A stretch of 64,000 nt of DNA from Eutreptiella sp. 'Long Island Sound 2002' (GCA_964036045.1 OZ038392.1:19606612-19670611); one strand, 5' to 3'; counted from the first letter of the stretch, positions 31,770-44,142 are shown. Program-made: numbers and translations. The notes: generated by a model from the letters alone, not told the origin.

Positions 31770-34700
31770 TCTGCTGTTGGCTAATCGCCGTTCACCATCA
31801 TTTAACCGCCATACGCCGTCAGGTAACCGCCATCCGCCGTTGGTGGACCGCCATCCGCCGTCAGGTAACCGCCATTCACCATCGTTTGACCACCATGTAC
31901 TGTCGGTTCACCGCCATCCACCGTCGCTGAACTGCCATCTGTTGTTGGCTAACCACCATACGCCGTCAGGTAACCGCCATCCGCCGTCAGGTAACCGCCA
32001 TCCGCCGTCAGGTAACCGCCGTTCACCATCATTTAACCACCATGTGCTGTCGGTTGTCCGCTATCCACCGTTGGTGAACTGCCATCTGCTGTTGGCTAAC
32101 CGCCATACGCCGTCAGGTGACCGCCATCTGCTGTCAGTAACCGCCATCCGCCGTCAGGTAACCGCCATTCACCGTCGTTTGACCACCATGTTCTGTCGGT
32201 TCACTGCCATCCACCGTCGGTGGACTGCCATGTGCTGTTGGCGAACCGCCATTCGCCATCATTTAACCGCCATACGCCGTCAGGTAACCGCCATCCGCCG
32301 TTGGTGGACCGCCATCTGCCGTCAGGTAACCACCATTCACCGTCGTTTGACCACCATGTGCTGTCGGTTGTCCGCCATCCACCGTCCGTGAACTGCCATC
32401 TGCTGTTGGCTAACCGCCATTCACCATCATTTAACCGCCATATGCCATCAGGTAACCCCCATTCAGCGTCGTTTGACCAGCATGTGCTTTCGGTTGTCCG
32501 CCATCCACCGTCGGTAAACTGCCGTCTGTTGTTGGCTAATCGCCGTTCACCATTATTTAACCGCCATACGCCGTCAGGTAACCGCCATCCGCCGTTGGTG
32601 GACCGCCATCCGCCGTCAGGTAACCACCATTCACCGTCGTTTAACCACCATGTGCTGTCGGTTGTCCGCCATCCACCGTCCGTGAACTGCCATCGGCTGT
32701 TGGCTAACCGCCATTCACCATCGTTTAACTGCCATATGCCGTCAGGTAACCCCCATTCAGCGTCGTTTGACCAGCATGTGCTTTCGGTTGTCCGCCATCC
32801 ACCGTCGGTAAACTGCCGTCTGTTGTTGGCTAATCGCCGTTCACCATTATTTAACCGCCATACGCCGTCAGGTAACCGCCATCCGCCGTTGGTGGACCGC
32901 CATCCGCCGTCAGGTAACCGCCATTCACCATCGTTCGACCACCATGTGCTGTCGGTTCACCGCCATCCACCGTCGCTGAACTGCCATCTGTTGTTGGCTA
33001 ACCACCATACGCCGTCAGGTAACCGCCATCCGCCGTCAGGTAACCGCCGTTCACCATCATTTAACCACCATGTGCTTTCGGTTGTCCGCTATCCACCGTC
33101 GGTGAACTGCCATCTGCTGTTGGCTAACCGCCATACGCCGTCAGGTAACCGCCATCCGCCGTCAGTAACCGCCATCCGCCGTCAGGTAACCGCCATTCAC
33201 CGTCGTTTAACCACCATGTGCTGTCGGTTCACCGCCGTCCACCGTCGGTGAACTGCCATGTGCTGTTGGCTAACCGCCATTCGCCATCATTCAACCGCCA
33301 TATGCCGTCAGGTAACCCCCATTCACCGTCGTTTGACCACCATGTGCTTTCGGTTGTCCGCCATCCACCGTCGGTGAACTTCCATCTGCTGTTGGCTAAT
33401 CGCCGTTCACCATCATTTAACCGCCATACGCCGTCAGGTAACCGCCATCCGCCGTTGGTGGACCGCCATCCGCCGTCAGATAACCACCATTCACCGTCGT
33501 TTGACCACCATGTGCTATCGGTTGTCCGCCATCCACCGTCCGTGAACTGCCATCTCCTGTTGGCTAACCGCCATTCACCATCATTTAACCGCCATATGCC
33601 GTCAGGTAACCCCCATTCACCGTCGTTTGACCACCATGCGCTTTCGGTTGTCCGCCATCCACCGTCCGTGAACTGCCGTCTGCTGTTGGTTACTCGCCGT
33701 TCACCATCATTTAACCGCCATACGCCGTCAGGTAACCGCCATCCGCCGTTGGTGAACCGCCATCCGCCGTCAGGTAACCGCCATTCACCGTCGTTTGACC
33801 ACCATGTGCTGTCGGTTGTCCGCCATCCACCGTCGGTGAACTGCCATCTGCTGTTGGCTAACCACCGTTCACCATCATTTAACCGCCATACGCCGTCAAG
33901 TAACCGCCATCCGCCGTCAGGTAACCGCCATTCACCATCATTTAATCACCATGTGCTGTCAGTTGTCCGCCATCTACCGTTGGTGAACTGCCATCTGCTA
34001 TTGGCTAACCGCCATACGCCGTCAGGTAACCGCCATCCGCCGTCAAGTAACCGCCATCCGCCGTCAGGTAACCGCCATTCACCGTCGTTTGACCACCATG
34101 TGCTGTCGGTTGTCCGCCATCCACCGTCCGTGAACTGCCATTGCTGTTGGCTAACCGCCATTCACCATCATTTAACCGCCATACGCCGTCAGGTAACCCC
34201 CATTCACCGTCGTTTGACCACCATGTGCTGTCGGTTGTCCGCCATCCACCGTCGTTGAACTGCCATCTGTTGTTGGCTAATCGCCGTTCACCATCATTTA
34301 ACCGCCATACACCGTCAGGTAACCGCCATCCGCCGTTGGTGGACCGCCATCCGCCGTCAGGTAACCGCCATTCACCATCGTTTGACCACCATGTGCTGTC
34401 GGTTCACCGCCATCCACTGTCGCTGAAGTGCCATCTGTTGTTGACTAATCGCCGTTCACCATCATTTAACCGCCATACGCCGTCAGGTAACCGCCATCCG
34501 CCGTTGGTGGACCGCCATTCACCGTCGTTTAACCACCATGTGCTGCCGGTTCACTGCCATCCGCAGTTAACCGCCATCCGCCTTCGTTTAACCACCATCT
34601 GCTGTCGGTTGTCCGCCATCCGCAGTTAACCGCCATCCGCCGTCCTTTAACAGCCATCCGCCGTTAGTCACACACAATCCGCTGTTGGTGGACAGCCATC

Positions 34701-34936
34701 TGCTGTCGGGTGGCCGCCATTCGCCGTCGCTTCATCGCCATCTACCGTCGGTCACACACCATCCGCCGTCGGCTGACCGCCATCCGCTGTCAATTAAGCG
34801 CCATCCGCTGTCAATTAACCGCCATCCGCTGTCAATTAACCGCCATCCGCTGTCAATTAACCGCCATCCGCTGTCGGTTCACCGCCATCGACCGCCGGTT
34901 GACTGCCATCCGCCGTCCGTTACTCGCCATTCCCCG
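31770..34936 (+). repeat. 21-bp minisatellite, about 150 units, with 168-bp higher-order pattern
   Basis: The unit is close to CCGCCATCCGCCGTCAGGTAA. Variants such as CCATTCACCGTCGTTTGA, CCATGTGCTGTCGGTTGT and CCATCTGCTGTTGGCTAA recur in a fixed order of eight units (168 bp), so the array grew by amplifying blocks. Because 21 is a multiple of three, long frames stay open and read as heptads like HPPSGNR, HSPSFNR and HHVLSVV. I regard these frames as by-products of the repeat. Confidence 0.9.
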
Positions 34937-34971
34937 GTTGCTGGCAGTTGACCAATGGGAAACGGTGAGTA

Positions 34972-35530
34972 ACCAACGTGTGTCACCAACGACAGATGGC
35001 GGAATGGCGGGCAACCAACGGCGGATGGCCCTCCAACGACGGTGGATGGCGGGTAACTGACGGTGGAAGCCGGTCCAACGACGATGGCGAACAAGCGGCG
35101 GCGGATGGCGGGTAACCAACGGTGGTTGGCGGCTAAAAACCGACGGCGGCTGGCGGTTGAGGGACGGTGAACGGTGGTTCACCAACGGCAGATGGCGGTC
35201 AACCGACGGCAGATGGTGTGTGACCAATGGCAGATGGCGGAATGGCGGTTAACCTGCGGCAGATGGCGGTTTAACGACGGTGGATGGCGTTTAAACGACG
35301 GCAGATGGCGGTTTACCAACGGTGGTTGGCAGTGGACCGATGGCGGATGGCGGCGGATGGTGTGTGACCGACGGCGGATGGCGGTTTACCTACAGCGAAT
35401 GGCGGTTAAACCACGGCGGATAGCCGTTAAACGACGGTGAATGGTGGTTAACCAACGGTTGATGGCGGTTCGCTGACGGCGGATTGCATAACCAACGGCG
35501 GTTGGTGCGTGACCGACGGCGGTTGGTGGG
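34972..35530 (-). repeat. Same 21-bp minisatellite in inverted orientation
   Basis: After a 35-base junction around 34937-34971 the array continues as the reverse complement (ACGGCGGATGGCGGTTAACC type units) for about 560 bases. Together the two arms form a very large imperfect inverted repeat. Confidence 0.85.
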
Positions 35531-36016
35531 TCGGAATGAAGACAGGGGGGCTGGAGGCTCCTTGACAAGGATAAAAGCCCTCTCAAAGGACCCCCCTGGT
35601 CCCTGCCGATACTGTCCATCCCTGTCCACCGTCGACCGAATATCTCTCGCTCCCTGTCCTTCTCGCGCAGCTCTTGTCCAGCTCACCGTCAATGGGGGGG
35701 GGGGCGGAATGGCAGCCGGGGCTCCTCCGCCTGACCGACGCATCCCCCCACATCAGAAAATCTTTCCTCAGGAAAAAAAATGCAATTTTTTCAAAGGGGC
35801 CCGAAATTGGAGGTCGGTTTTATGTACAGAAACTTTTTTGTTGGCCTCTGACGCCCCTCCCCCCTCTCGGTATATGTCGCGGTCGCCACTGAGCCGTGGC
35901 CTGCTCTCGTCCCCCTCCCCAAACCTCCGTCTGTCTGTCGGCCTTTCGGCTGATTGCTACCAAGTGCCCTCTGGCCTCATGACTGATGACTTGCAGTCTC
36001 TGATTCTGACACTGAG
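35531..36016. other. Spacer without a gene
   Basis: Unique C-rich sequence between the minisatellite and the LRR fragment. It includes an A-rich stretch at 35759-35800. No conserved frame. Confidence 0.5.
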
Positions 36017-36240
36017 TCAAAGGAACGCGGTCCACTGGAGGTCGACGGTCAGGCTCTCGAGCGACGGCGACTCCCTCAGCGCCGCCAGGGCCCGGTCACC
36101 GTTGCCGGAGAACGGGTTGCTGCCGAGACTCAGCGTCAGCCGGTGGAGCGCCGGCGCGTCCTTCAGGGCGGCGAGCGCGTGCGCGCCGTCGGCCTCCAAA
36201 CAGTTGTGGCTGCGGCGCAGGGTCAGTGATGGCTCGGCTG
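36017..36240 (-). pseudogene. Leucine-rich-repeat fragment
   Basis: About 74 codons read LTLRRSHNCLEADGAHALAA, then LKDAPALHRLTLSLGSNPFSG and LAALRESPSLESLTVDL. This is two LRR units of the NLR/RI type, with L-x-x-L-x-L and the N/C positions visible. The frame starts after an AG at about 36240 and ends with TGA at 36017. It lies 290 bases downstream of the KRR1 stop on the same strand. No further LRR exons are visible, so it is a fragment or a last exon of something lost. Confidence 0.5.
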
Positions 36241-36528
36241 GTCACGGACCACAGTTTTGCTGACAACAGCAACTCCGACGGTGACGATCGTTGTGATCGT
36301 TGCGAATGGGGCAAGGGCAGGGCATGTCTGCCGGCCTGCCTGACCGTCTGCCCGTCTGCCTGGCTGGCTGGCGGTGTGTCTCCATGACCGCCTCCGCCCA
36401 GCGTGGGCCGCCGTCATCACCCCGTTGACCCACTTCCGCGCCTCGCCCCCGCACCGACCCCACCCCCGGCCCTCTCCGCCGCACGCCCGCCCAGCGCCGC
36501 CGCGGGGGCCCTTGGGCGCCGCCGCCCC

Positions 36529-39451
36529 TCACTCTCCGTCCGCAGGCCCCTCCCTCTTCTTGTGCTTGTCCTTCTTGCTCCGCTTCGCCGCCTTCTGCGG
36601 GTCGCCGTCCCGCTCCTTGCGCTTGTTCGCCATGAAGTACTCCCCCGTCTCCAGCGCAATGTCCAGTTTGCTCTTCTGCGGCGCCGGCGGGAACGGCGTG
36701 TAGTCCAGCTTCTTGTCGCGGCGGACCTTCTTGCGCTTCGCCCTCTTCAAGTGGGTCTTCTTGAAGTGCGGCAGCCACTTGTCCCAGGTCTCGGTCTTCA
36801 TGCGGTCGTCTTTGGAGAGCTCCCGCTTGATCAGCAGCTGCTTTAGGCCGTAGATGGGGTGGATGTTCTGCATGCAGCCCTCGACGATCTGCTTGACGGC
36901 CCGCAGCCCCTTGTACGGCCCCATGGCCGACACGGTCTTGCCTTGCACGAGGATGTAGCACTCCGTGAGCAGCTCGAGCGCCTGGAGAAAGGTGGGGGGT
37001 GCGGGTGGGTCAGGTCTGCGCTCGTGCCCCGCGCGCAGGGGGTGATCTGGCGGAACCCCCGGTGTGACATTCCGTCGGCTTCTTTACGGGGCCCTGGACG
37101 GTCACCCGTTCTTCCCTTCGCATGTTGCGTCGGGTCGCTGCGTTCTGTCGGTCGCTGCGGCCGGTGCTCCCGCTGGTGTCGTTTCCGCGGTCGCGGAGCC
37201 CCGTCGTTGGTGTGCCGGGGCTGTGTCGGTTGGGCGGGTGCCGTTTGTGCGTTAGCGGTGCCCGGTAGCTGGCGTTGTGCTGGTTGTTGTGGGGGTTGTT
37301 TGACGGTTCTTGCGGCCCATGAACCTCCGTCCTCAGGCCGCCCACAACCTGCCTCTCTGTGTTTCCGTGTGACCCCCCCCCCCCCCAGGCCAACCCACCC
37401 ACCCCAAAACCAAACAGAAATTCCTCTGGAATGTTGAATAGGGAGGCAAAAATGAGAGGCCCAATTTAGGTACACAAACCTGTTTTCGCCCTCATACGCC
37501 CCCCCCCTCCCGTAGGACGCACACTAAGCACAGCGCTGGGGTGAACGATGGCGGGGGCTCTCACACACACCGCACGGCTGCGTGGTGCTTCTAGAAGTCT
37601 CAGTGTTGGGGTCCGGACGTCCTGGGGAATCCGTTGATCATGCCGCATACCGCGCGTACATCATTGTACACCGCGTTTCCCCACGCACACGGCACTCAAG
37701 CACCGGAACCTGAGACCTGCGCAGGCCGAGCGCGTTTTCGCAGCCGGAGGGACATTGTGGCACGCCGCCCGAGAGGTTTTGTGCCGGTACGCCCCGACCG
37801 TCGGCTGGGGCCTGCGCGCGGGCGTCCCAACCGTTGGCCACGGACTGCGCGCGCACCCGTGGTGGGATGCAAAAGGGCATGTGGTTTGGCAGCCTGCAGG
37901 CTGGGGCCGGCCATAGCCTGTTTCAATGAGACGACACCCCCGTTTGCACCGAAAAGAGACCCGCATCGACAGTTGCAGCCTCGGCATCTCAAGAAACGCA
38001 CATTCGAAACCCAAGCTTTTTTGGCCTTGTGAGCAGTCGCAATGATCGATATTCCATGCAAAGCATCTTTCGGGCCCTCCCTATGGACCTTCAGCTGACT
38101 TCGCCATGGCGCGCCCGGGAGGGGGGCCAGATAATAGGCAAACTGCGCAAACTGCCTCAGCAGTGTTCGCTCTCAGCAGCTGAGAAATCGAAAACTCTGA
38201 AGCCGGCTTTTTCCGACACCGTGATCACCCACAATCATCAAACATCGCATGCAAAGACCTTGTCTGCATGCAGAGTTGTCTGTGAGGTGCCGAAGGCACC
38301 AGAATTCCCGGCATTAGCAGCACCCGCCAGTGGGCGGGGGGGGAGGGGGGTCAACAAGACGCTTAGACCAGTCACCTCGCAGATGTTGTTCCATCAACAC
38401 TGGGCCGGACCACATCCATGGGAACCGCCTCATACCGTCTTTGTTGGTCCGGTTTGCGGACTAGCCCAAGGGGGTGAAGTTCGGGGGTCATAACATGCAA
38501 AATCCGTGACTCGTCCAGCAAAGGTATCCCCCGCTGGGCTTCTGGTCGGGACACCCGTAAACCCCCCCCCACCCGTGGTGCGGCTTCGTGAGTGATGAGG
38601 CGATTGACGCCGCCAACTGCCAGGAGAGCAGCAGCATTTCAGGACCTAACCCCCCCCCCCCCGGCCCCAGGGATACATCAGAAGGGAAGGGGCCTCAGAA
38701 GCGGCCCCAGAAGCGGTTAGACAGGCGGCTGGAGGAGGTCGGTGGGGGCGGTTACTTTCGGTTACAAATGTCATTGAGGCTGGCACTTGGCGTCAGGGGG
38801 ACAGTGGCCGGGCATGGGCTGGGCGCCCTGGAGGGGGGTTACCCCCCCCCCCCCCCCTTCCAATGCATCCCTGCCCAGCCCCCACGAAAAAGCCATTTTC
38901 TTTCGGGGCCGCGGGGGGGGGGGGGGGGTTGTTGGACCGCAACCCACGAACACGGACGGGGGCAGTGGCCGTGCCTTCAACGTCTTGCCCTCGGGGCCCA
39001 GAATGCGCTGCCGGCGCTTGACGAACCGCTCTTTGCTCCGCACGAAGGTGCCGATCTTGATAATCTCCATGGACATATCCTCCTGGAAGATCTTGGACGC
39101 CTGGCTCAGGGGCACGCTCCGGCTCAGCAGCTTGACGAAGTCCCGGGCGTTGATGATGGCGTACGGGTCCCACGTCTTCTTCGTGGTCTTCACAGTGATG
39201 GACCCCTCCGTCAAGTTGAGCTCCCCGTCGCACCGGTGCTTCTTGAGCACCAGCAGGACGCTGGGCCAAATGCTCTGCAGGTACGTCTCCATGTACTTGG
39301 GGAAGATCGTCGCGAAGGACGACTCCTCCACGACGCACCGCCCCAGCTCCTCCTTGCTGTACTTTGGGATCTCCCACATCTTCTTGCGGTCCATCACCGT
39401 CCCATCGAAGAGCTCGCTCTGCTCTTCCTCCATCTTTGCGTCGTCTGCCAT
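36529..39451 (-). CDS. KRR1: KRR1-like small-subunit processome protein, two exons
   Basis: Exon 1 is 39451-38975 and exon 2 is 36981-36529; together they encode 309 aa, close to the yeast length. KRR1 is a nucleolar KH-domain protein needed for pre-18S rRNA processing and 40S assembly. Conserved segments are visible in order: [12 protein letters not shown] (about residues 43-53), [56 protein letters not shown] (KH region), [29 protein letters not shown], then [14 protein letters not shown] and GEYF near the basic C-terminus. The intron (38974-36982, 1993 bp) has a GC donor and an AG acceptor followed by G, and it is phase 0. The start is the ATG in front of ADDAKMEEE. An AG 9-10 bases upstream, preceded by a pyrimidine-rich stretch, could be a trans-splice acceptor. 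The gene appears intact. Confidence 0.95.
37697..37850 (+). repeat. 154-bp repeat, copy inside the KRR1 intron
   Basis: Nearly identical to 39649-39802, which lies just upstream of KRR1. The two copies are 1952 bp apart, in direct orientation, and enclose exon 1. Part of each copy is a 33-bp tandem motif. Confidence 0.85.
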
Positions 39452-39648
39452 TTGGACAGTCTGCCGAACGGGAAGAGCCACTTCCGAAACACGCGACCCC
39501 CGCCGCACCACCAACAATTTTCAGTACAGAACCGCACCAGAACTATTGGGGTCTTGTTGTCGGCGAAAATTGTTGGTGAGGAAGGGGGTGTTTCCGCACA
39601 GCGCGGGCACAGTGCGGGCACAGCGCCCATTCGGAAATTAGCTTATGA

Positions 39649-39880
39649 CAAGCACCGGAACCTGAGACCTGCGCAGGCCGAGCGCGTTTTCGCAGCCGGA
39701 GGGACATTGTGGCACGCCGCCCGAGAGGTTTTGTGCCGGTACGCCCCGACCGTCGGCTGGGGCCTGCGCGCGGGCGTCCCAACCGTTGGCCACGGCCTGC
39801 GCACGGGCGTCCGTACTGCTGGCCGGGGCGTGTGCGCGGGAGACCCAACCGTCGGCTGGCGCCTGCAAACCACCCACCAC
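39649..39880 (+). repeat. 154-bp repeat, upstream copy, continuing into a 33-bp minisatellite
   Basis: The first 154 bases match 37697-37850. From about 39748 there are four units of about 33 bp with the core CC(A)ACCGT(T/C)GGC and GCCTGCGC. The intronic copy has two units. Confidence 0.8.
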
Positions 39881-40889
39881 TGGGGAAGCCTACGGCAGCA
39901 AGGCAAAAACAGCAGATGTTAGACCGCCATCTGGCATTGTCAGTGTGAAACATCGGTTCTTGTAATTCATTTTCCGAGTTTTTGGATTGAGTAAGGCTCC
40001 GAGCAGTCCAGACCATGGGAACACAGCACTTACCGCAGTCAGCTTGGTCATTGGGGGAAACGGGTCTAAAAACGACCTACTTTTTGCACAGTGCACCGTG
40101 CGCCCCTGAAGAGCGACCGGGGGCGGGGGAATGGCAGTTTCTGAGTGGTAACCCCCCGCCCCCCTTGTAATCCCCCCCCTAATGTTAGGCCCATGAGGGG
40201 AGGTTGGTTGGGTTGGGTTGGGTGAAGGCCTCACCTGGTCGCCTACCCACGGTCCGCGCCGCCTTCCCTGCCGGACCCGACTGGGCGGGTGTACCCGGGT
40301 GTCCGGTCACAAGCCCTACCGGACTGTTGACCGCCCCCAAACCCCGCGGTGGCGCTCGCGGGCGGGAGATGCCGCCGTGCCTGTGTGTATGTGCCCTTGT
40401 GTGTCTGGGGGGGGGGGGGGGCTGTGGCACACCTGCTTGCTCCATTGTTGTTCGGCGTTGGCGCACATGGCGCGGGAAAGGGTGTGCCTGGTGCTCCACA
40501 CCCCGGCAGGGAGGCTGGAGAGCTTGACTCTGAGCCCGCCGGGGGACATGTGGGCCTCGCAACCTCCACGTCACAAGGACATGCTACCCAACCACTCCAC
40601 GACTGCCTCTTGGCACGGGAAGGCGGTGGTACGCGGCACGACTGGGGTCAGACCCGCACTCGTTGACTGCCTTCGGCATAGGTGGTGCTGCCACGCGGGC
40701 TGGGTCCGGCTCCCCATGGCCGAGGGCGCACCCCGGGCAAGTGGAGGGGCACCAGGGCGCAGAGAGTGCTTCACTGCCCCGGGTGCCACCGGTGCTAACC
40801 GCACTGGCTGCGGCGCTACAGCCCGCGCAGACGAGGGGGGCCAGAGGGCACCACACCCGAATGGCCTCTCCGTTGAGGAAGAGGGGGCC
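39881..40889. other. Spacer upstream of KRR1, no gene
   Basis: GC-rich sequence with a short GGTTG tandem at 40203-40222 and a 14-base G run at about 40407. Open frames are low-complexity and overlapping. Confidence 0.5.
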
Positions 40890-41116
40890 ATGAGGCAACG
40901 GATACTGGGCTCGCATACGCCCCCGTGTCACAGGCGCATGGTCATCACCACATAGTTCAGTGTTTTTCCTCGCTGCACTGCAGCGCAGACCAGTTCTGAA
41001 CCACTCCAGGTGGCTGTTGACTGTGCTTTGGCCTTGGCCATCTGTACATTGAGGTCAGCTCGCACCCACCACCCTCCCACAGTGCCGGTTAGTCTCTAAC
41101 CCTTGCTCTGCGGGTC
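40890..41116 (+). repeat. Duplicated block, part 1, copy 1
   Basis: This segment, beginning ATGAGGCAACGGATACT, recurs at 43613-43840 with few changes. Within copy 1 the segment GGTCAGCTCGCACCCACCAC is repeated again at 41324 and, more diverged, at 41499. Confidence 0.85.
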
Positions 41117-41556
41117 TTGCTCTTGCTGCCCCTGTCGTGCTCTCGCTCTCTGGCACGTGAAGACGTGTCATATCCGATCTCTGGGGGCGCAAGGGCGTCT
41201 CAATGTTTCACCATCAGACTGTTCACCTTAACGCTTCAACAGGTGCTTTGTTGTACTGTTGCGCTTACCTGTTCAGTACCACTCCAGGCGGTTTGCGTGT
41301 GTGCGCTGGCCGCCCACATATCCAGGTCAGCTCGCACCCACCACCCTCCCGCGGGCCGCACTCTTGCTGCCGCTGTCGTGCTCAGGCTTTCTCGCACGTA
41401 ATGACATGTCATGCCCGTGCTTTGGGGGCGCAAAGGCGTCCCGATGTTTCACCATCAAACTTTTCAGCTCTATGCTTCAATGGCTGCCCACACACCCAGG
41501 TCAGCACGAACCCACCACACTCCCACAGTGCCGGTTAGTCCCCGACTCGCGCTCTG

Positions 41557-41886
<330 letters not shown>

Positions 41887-41937
41887 TATCTGCATTTTGT
41901 TCCGACCTTTCGTACTCCCCCCTGCATGTCATCCCTT

Positions 41938-42374
41938 GTCAGGCATATCGCCGTTCGCATGGGGGTGTACTCAGCAGCGTGTAGAGGAACCGCACAGCGT
42001 CTCCGGATACCAGGTCCGCTTGCCTGAAGAGCATTCTCTGGAACAGCCTCAAGAGGTCAGCTCGGCCCGCAGCCACACATGCATGCAGTCTCCATTTCTG
42101 CTCACAGAGAAGGGCACCGCTCTGTGTCCCTCTGCCGTCGGACAGTGGAGGATCGCCTCCCACTGGAACGGGTGCCACTTGCCTGCACTTTTGGGTCGCC
42201 ATTGAACCTGCATGTTCCTCAGAGCCTGGGTCTTCAGGGTCCGGTTGATTTGGACCATCATCGAGTAGAGTTCTTGGTTGCTCATCAGCAATGGCTCTCC
42301 ATGATTGTCCACAATTTCACAGTGCATCCTGGTGCTGTGTGGTTGGTCCAGTCGGAGCCAAATCTGCTGATTGA
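41938..42374 (-). pseudogene. Unknown protein fragment, copy 1 (frameshifted)
   Basis: The minus strand reads NQQIWLRLDQPHSTRMHCEI, then NHGEPLLMSNQELYSMMVQ and LRNMQVQWRPKSAGKWHPFQWEAILHC. It then loses frame near the point where copy 2 reads WLTGRADLLRLFQR. It ends in CERRYA before a TGA. The same sequence recurs at 44143-44581. Each copy has a different indel, so both are broken, but comparison shows the parent was coding over this stretch. I do not recognise the family. Confidence 0.5.
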
Positions 42375-43612
42375 GGAAGAGGGGGGGCGGGGGGCAGGGT
42401 TCGGCAGGTGGCTGTCTGGCCTCCAGGAGTCGCCCACAACTGCACTGGAGTGCACGGGGATGTGCTGGCCTAGGCGTCTGGGATGAAGTTAGAGGGGCGC
42501 GCGCACACATGGGGGTTCCCTGGGTAGACCGCTCAAGGGATACCCACAGCTCTCAAGCTGTGAGCCCTTCACAGCCTCCACTTTTTGGGCCCTAAGGGCG
42601 CCGACTCCGTACACCCCTCCCGTCGGGGGCGCAGGCTCGGGGGGGGGGGGGTTGAGTGGTGGATGGGTCTACCTGTCCGTTCAGTGGCTCATGGTGCTCA
42701 CTTGTTTGGGAGAGGAGGACCAACTGCTGGGTTACCATGCGGGTCCCAGATCCCAACATACTCGTCGTTCGGCGTCCACTCCCTGTCCGTGAGGGGAGGG
42801 ACCTCGATCACCATGTGACGGCCTGCAGTGAGGGTGCGAGGGCATGCTTGTGGGGGGGGGGGGGGGGTGCTGGGACTGCTTTCGGTCCGGCCCCATTTCT
42901 GTTGGGGGGGGGGGGGGTAGGGGCAGCAAAAGGTCTGCTCCCCTGTTTCCTAGTCCCCAAGCATAACCAGCCCACGGCCTGCACCCTCGCTTTGTGGTGG
43001 CTGAAATTTGGGCCGACAGAGCCATGAGGGGGGGGGGGTCACCAAATGACGGTCCCCCCCAACCCCAGTTCCTGTGTGACCTAAAGAAAAATTTTCTTCA
43101 GCGCCTTTGGCGCTCAGTGCTTTTTGGGCCAAGTGACGGTCCCCCCCATGGGGAGGGGGGATTGCAGGGGGGGGGGGCTACAAGGGCATGCAGATGCTGG
43201 TGGTTTTTGCCGTTTTATCATTTGTTGTTGTGTTATGGCGTGCGTGGTCTCATCTGGAGGATGCCCCCCCCCCCCCCCCCCCTTGCGCAGGCACCACCAA
43301 AGGCACAGAGGAGTTTCCAACGGGTTTCCAAAGACTTCCAAGAAGTTTTCAAAGGTTTCCAAAGGGCTTCCAAAGGTTGTCTCAGGGGTTTGCAAGGGGT
43401 TTCCAAACCTTTGCAAGTGGTTTCCAAGAGTTTCCAAGGGGCTTTCAAAGAATCTCAGGTGGTTTCCAAATTCACCGGGTAGCCGTGTTCGCGCAAGGGG
43501 GGAAGTTTGAACGGACAAAATAGGACACGGTTCTAAAAATGACGGCTTCGCCGGGCAGCGGTGCTTGCGAAAGGGCGGTGCTTGCGCAAGTGGGGGCTGG
43601 GGGGGGGGTACA
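42375..43612. other. Spacer with G and C homopolymers, no gene
   Basis: Several runs of 12-18 identical G or C bases occur, for example C at 43264-43281. It includes a 170-base GGTTTCCAAAGG array near its end. No gene is visible. Confidence 0.5.
43308..43475 (-). repeat. Minisatellite of the TTTGGAAACC family, inverted copy
   Basis: Repeats of TTTCCAAAGG(G/C)TT and close variants. It is the reverse orientation of the array at 28030-28850. Confidence 0.75.
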
Positions 43613-43835
43613 ATGAGGCAACGGATACTAGGTTCGCATACGCCCCCGTGTCACAGGCGCATGGTCATCACCACACAGTTCAGTGTTTTGCCTTGCTGCA
43701 CTGCAGCGCAGACCACTTCTGTACCACTCCAGGTGGCTGTTGATTGTGCTTTGGCCATAGCCATCTGTACATTTGGGTCAGCTCGCACCCACCACCCTCC
43801 CACAGTGCCGGTTAGTCTCTAACCCTTGCTCTGCG

Positions 43836-43840
<5 letters not shown>
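43613..43840 (+). repeat. Duplicated block, part 1, copy 2
   Basis: Matches 40890-41116. It is followed directly by a CT-rich tract (43838-44080) and then by the second copy of the gene fragment, so copy 2 lacks about 0.5 kb and the SINE present in copy 1. Confidence 0.85.
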
Positions 43841-43868
<28 letters not shown>

Positions 43869-43994
43869 CCTTTCGCTCTCTCTCTCTCTCTCTCTCTCTG
43901 GCCTTTCGCTCTGTGGGCTTCGCTCTCTTTCTCTGTGCCTCGCCCACTCCCTCTCTCTCTATGTCTCGCCCTCCCTCTCTCTCTATGTCTCCCT

Positions 43995-44045
<51 letters not shown>

Positions 44046-44142
44046 TCCCTCCTCGCCCTTTCTCTTTCTCCCTCTCCTCACCCTCCCCAGGGGTTTTTCT
44101 AGTGTCTCTGCCTCATCTTACACCCCCTGCTTGCTGGCTCCT

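Noticed and set aside
31633-34629. Long frames of His/Pro/Ser heptads in the 21-bp minisatellite
   Set aside because: The unit length is a multiple of three, so openness is automatic; there is no non-repeat coding sequence attached.
34685-35060. A real gene at the minisatellite orientation switch
   Set aside because: The frames there are still made of the 21-bp unit or its reverse complement; the 35-base junction is too short to add unique coding sequence.
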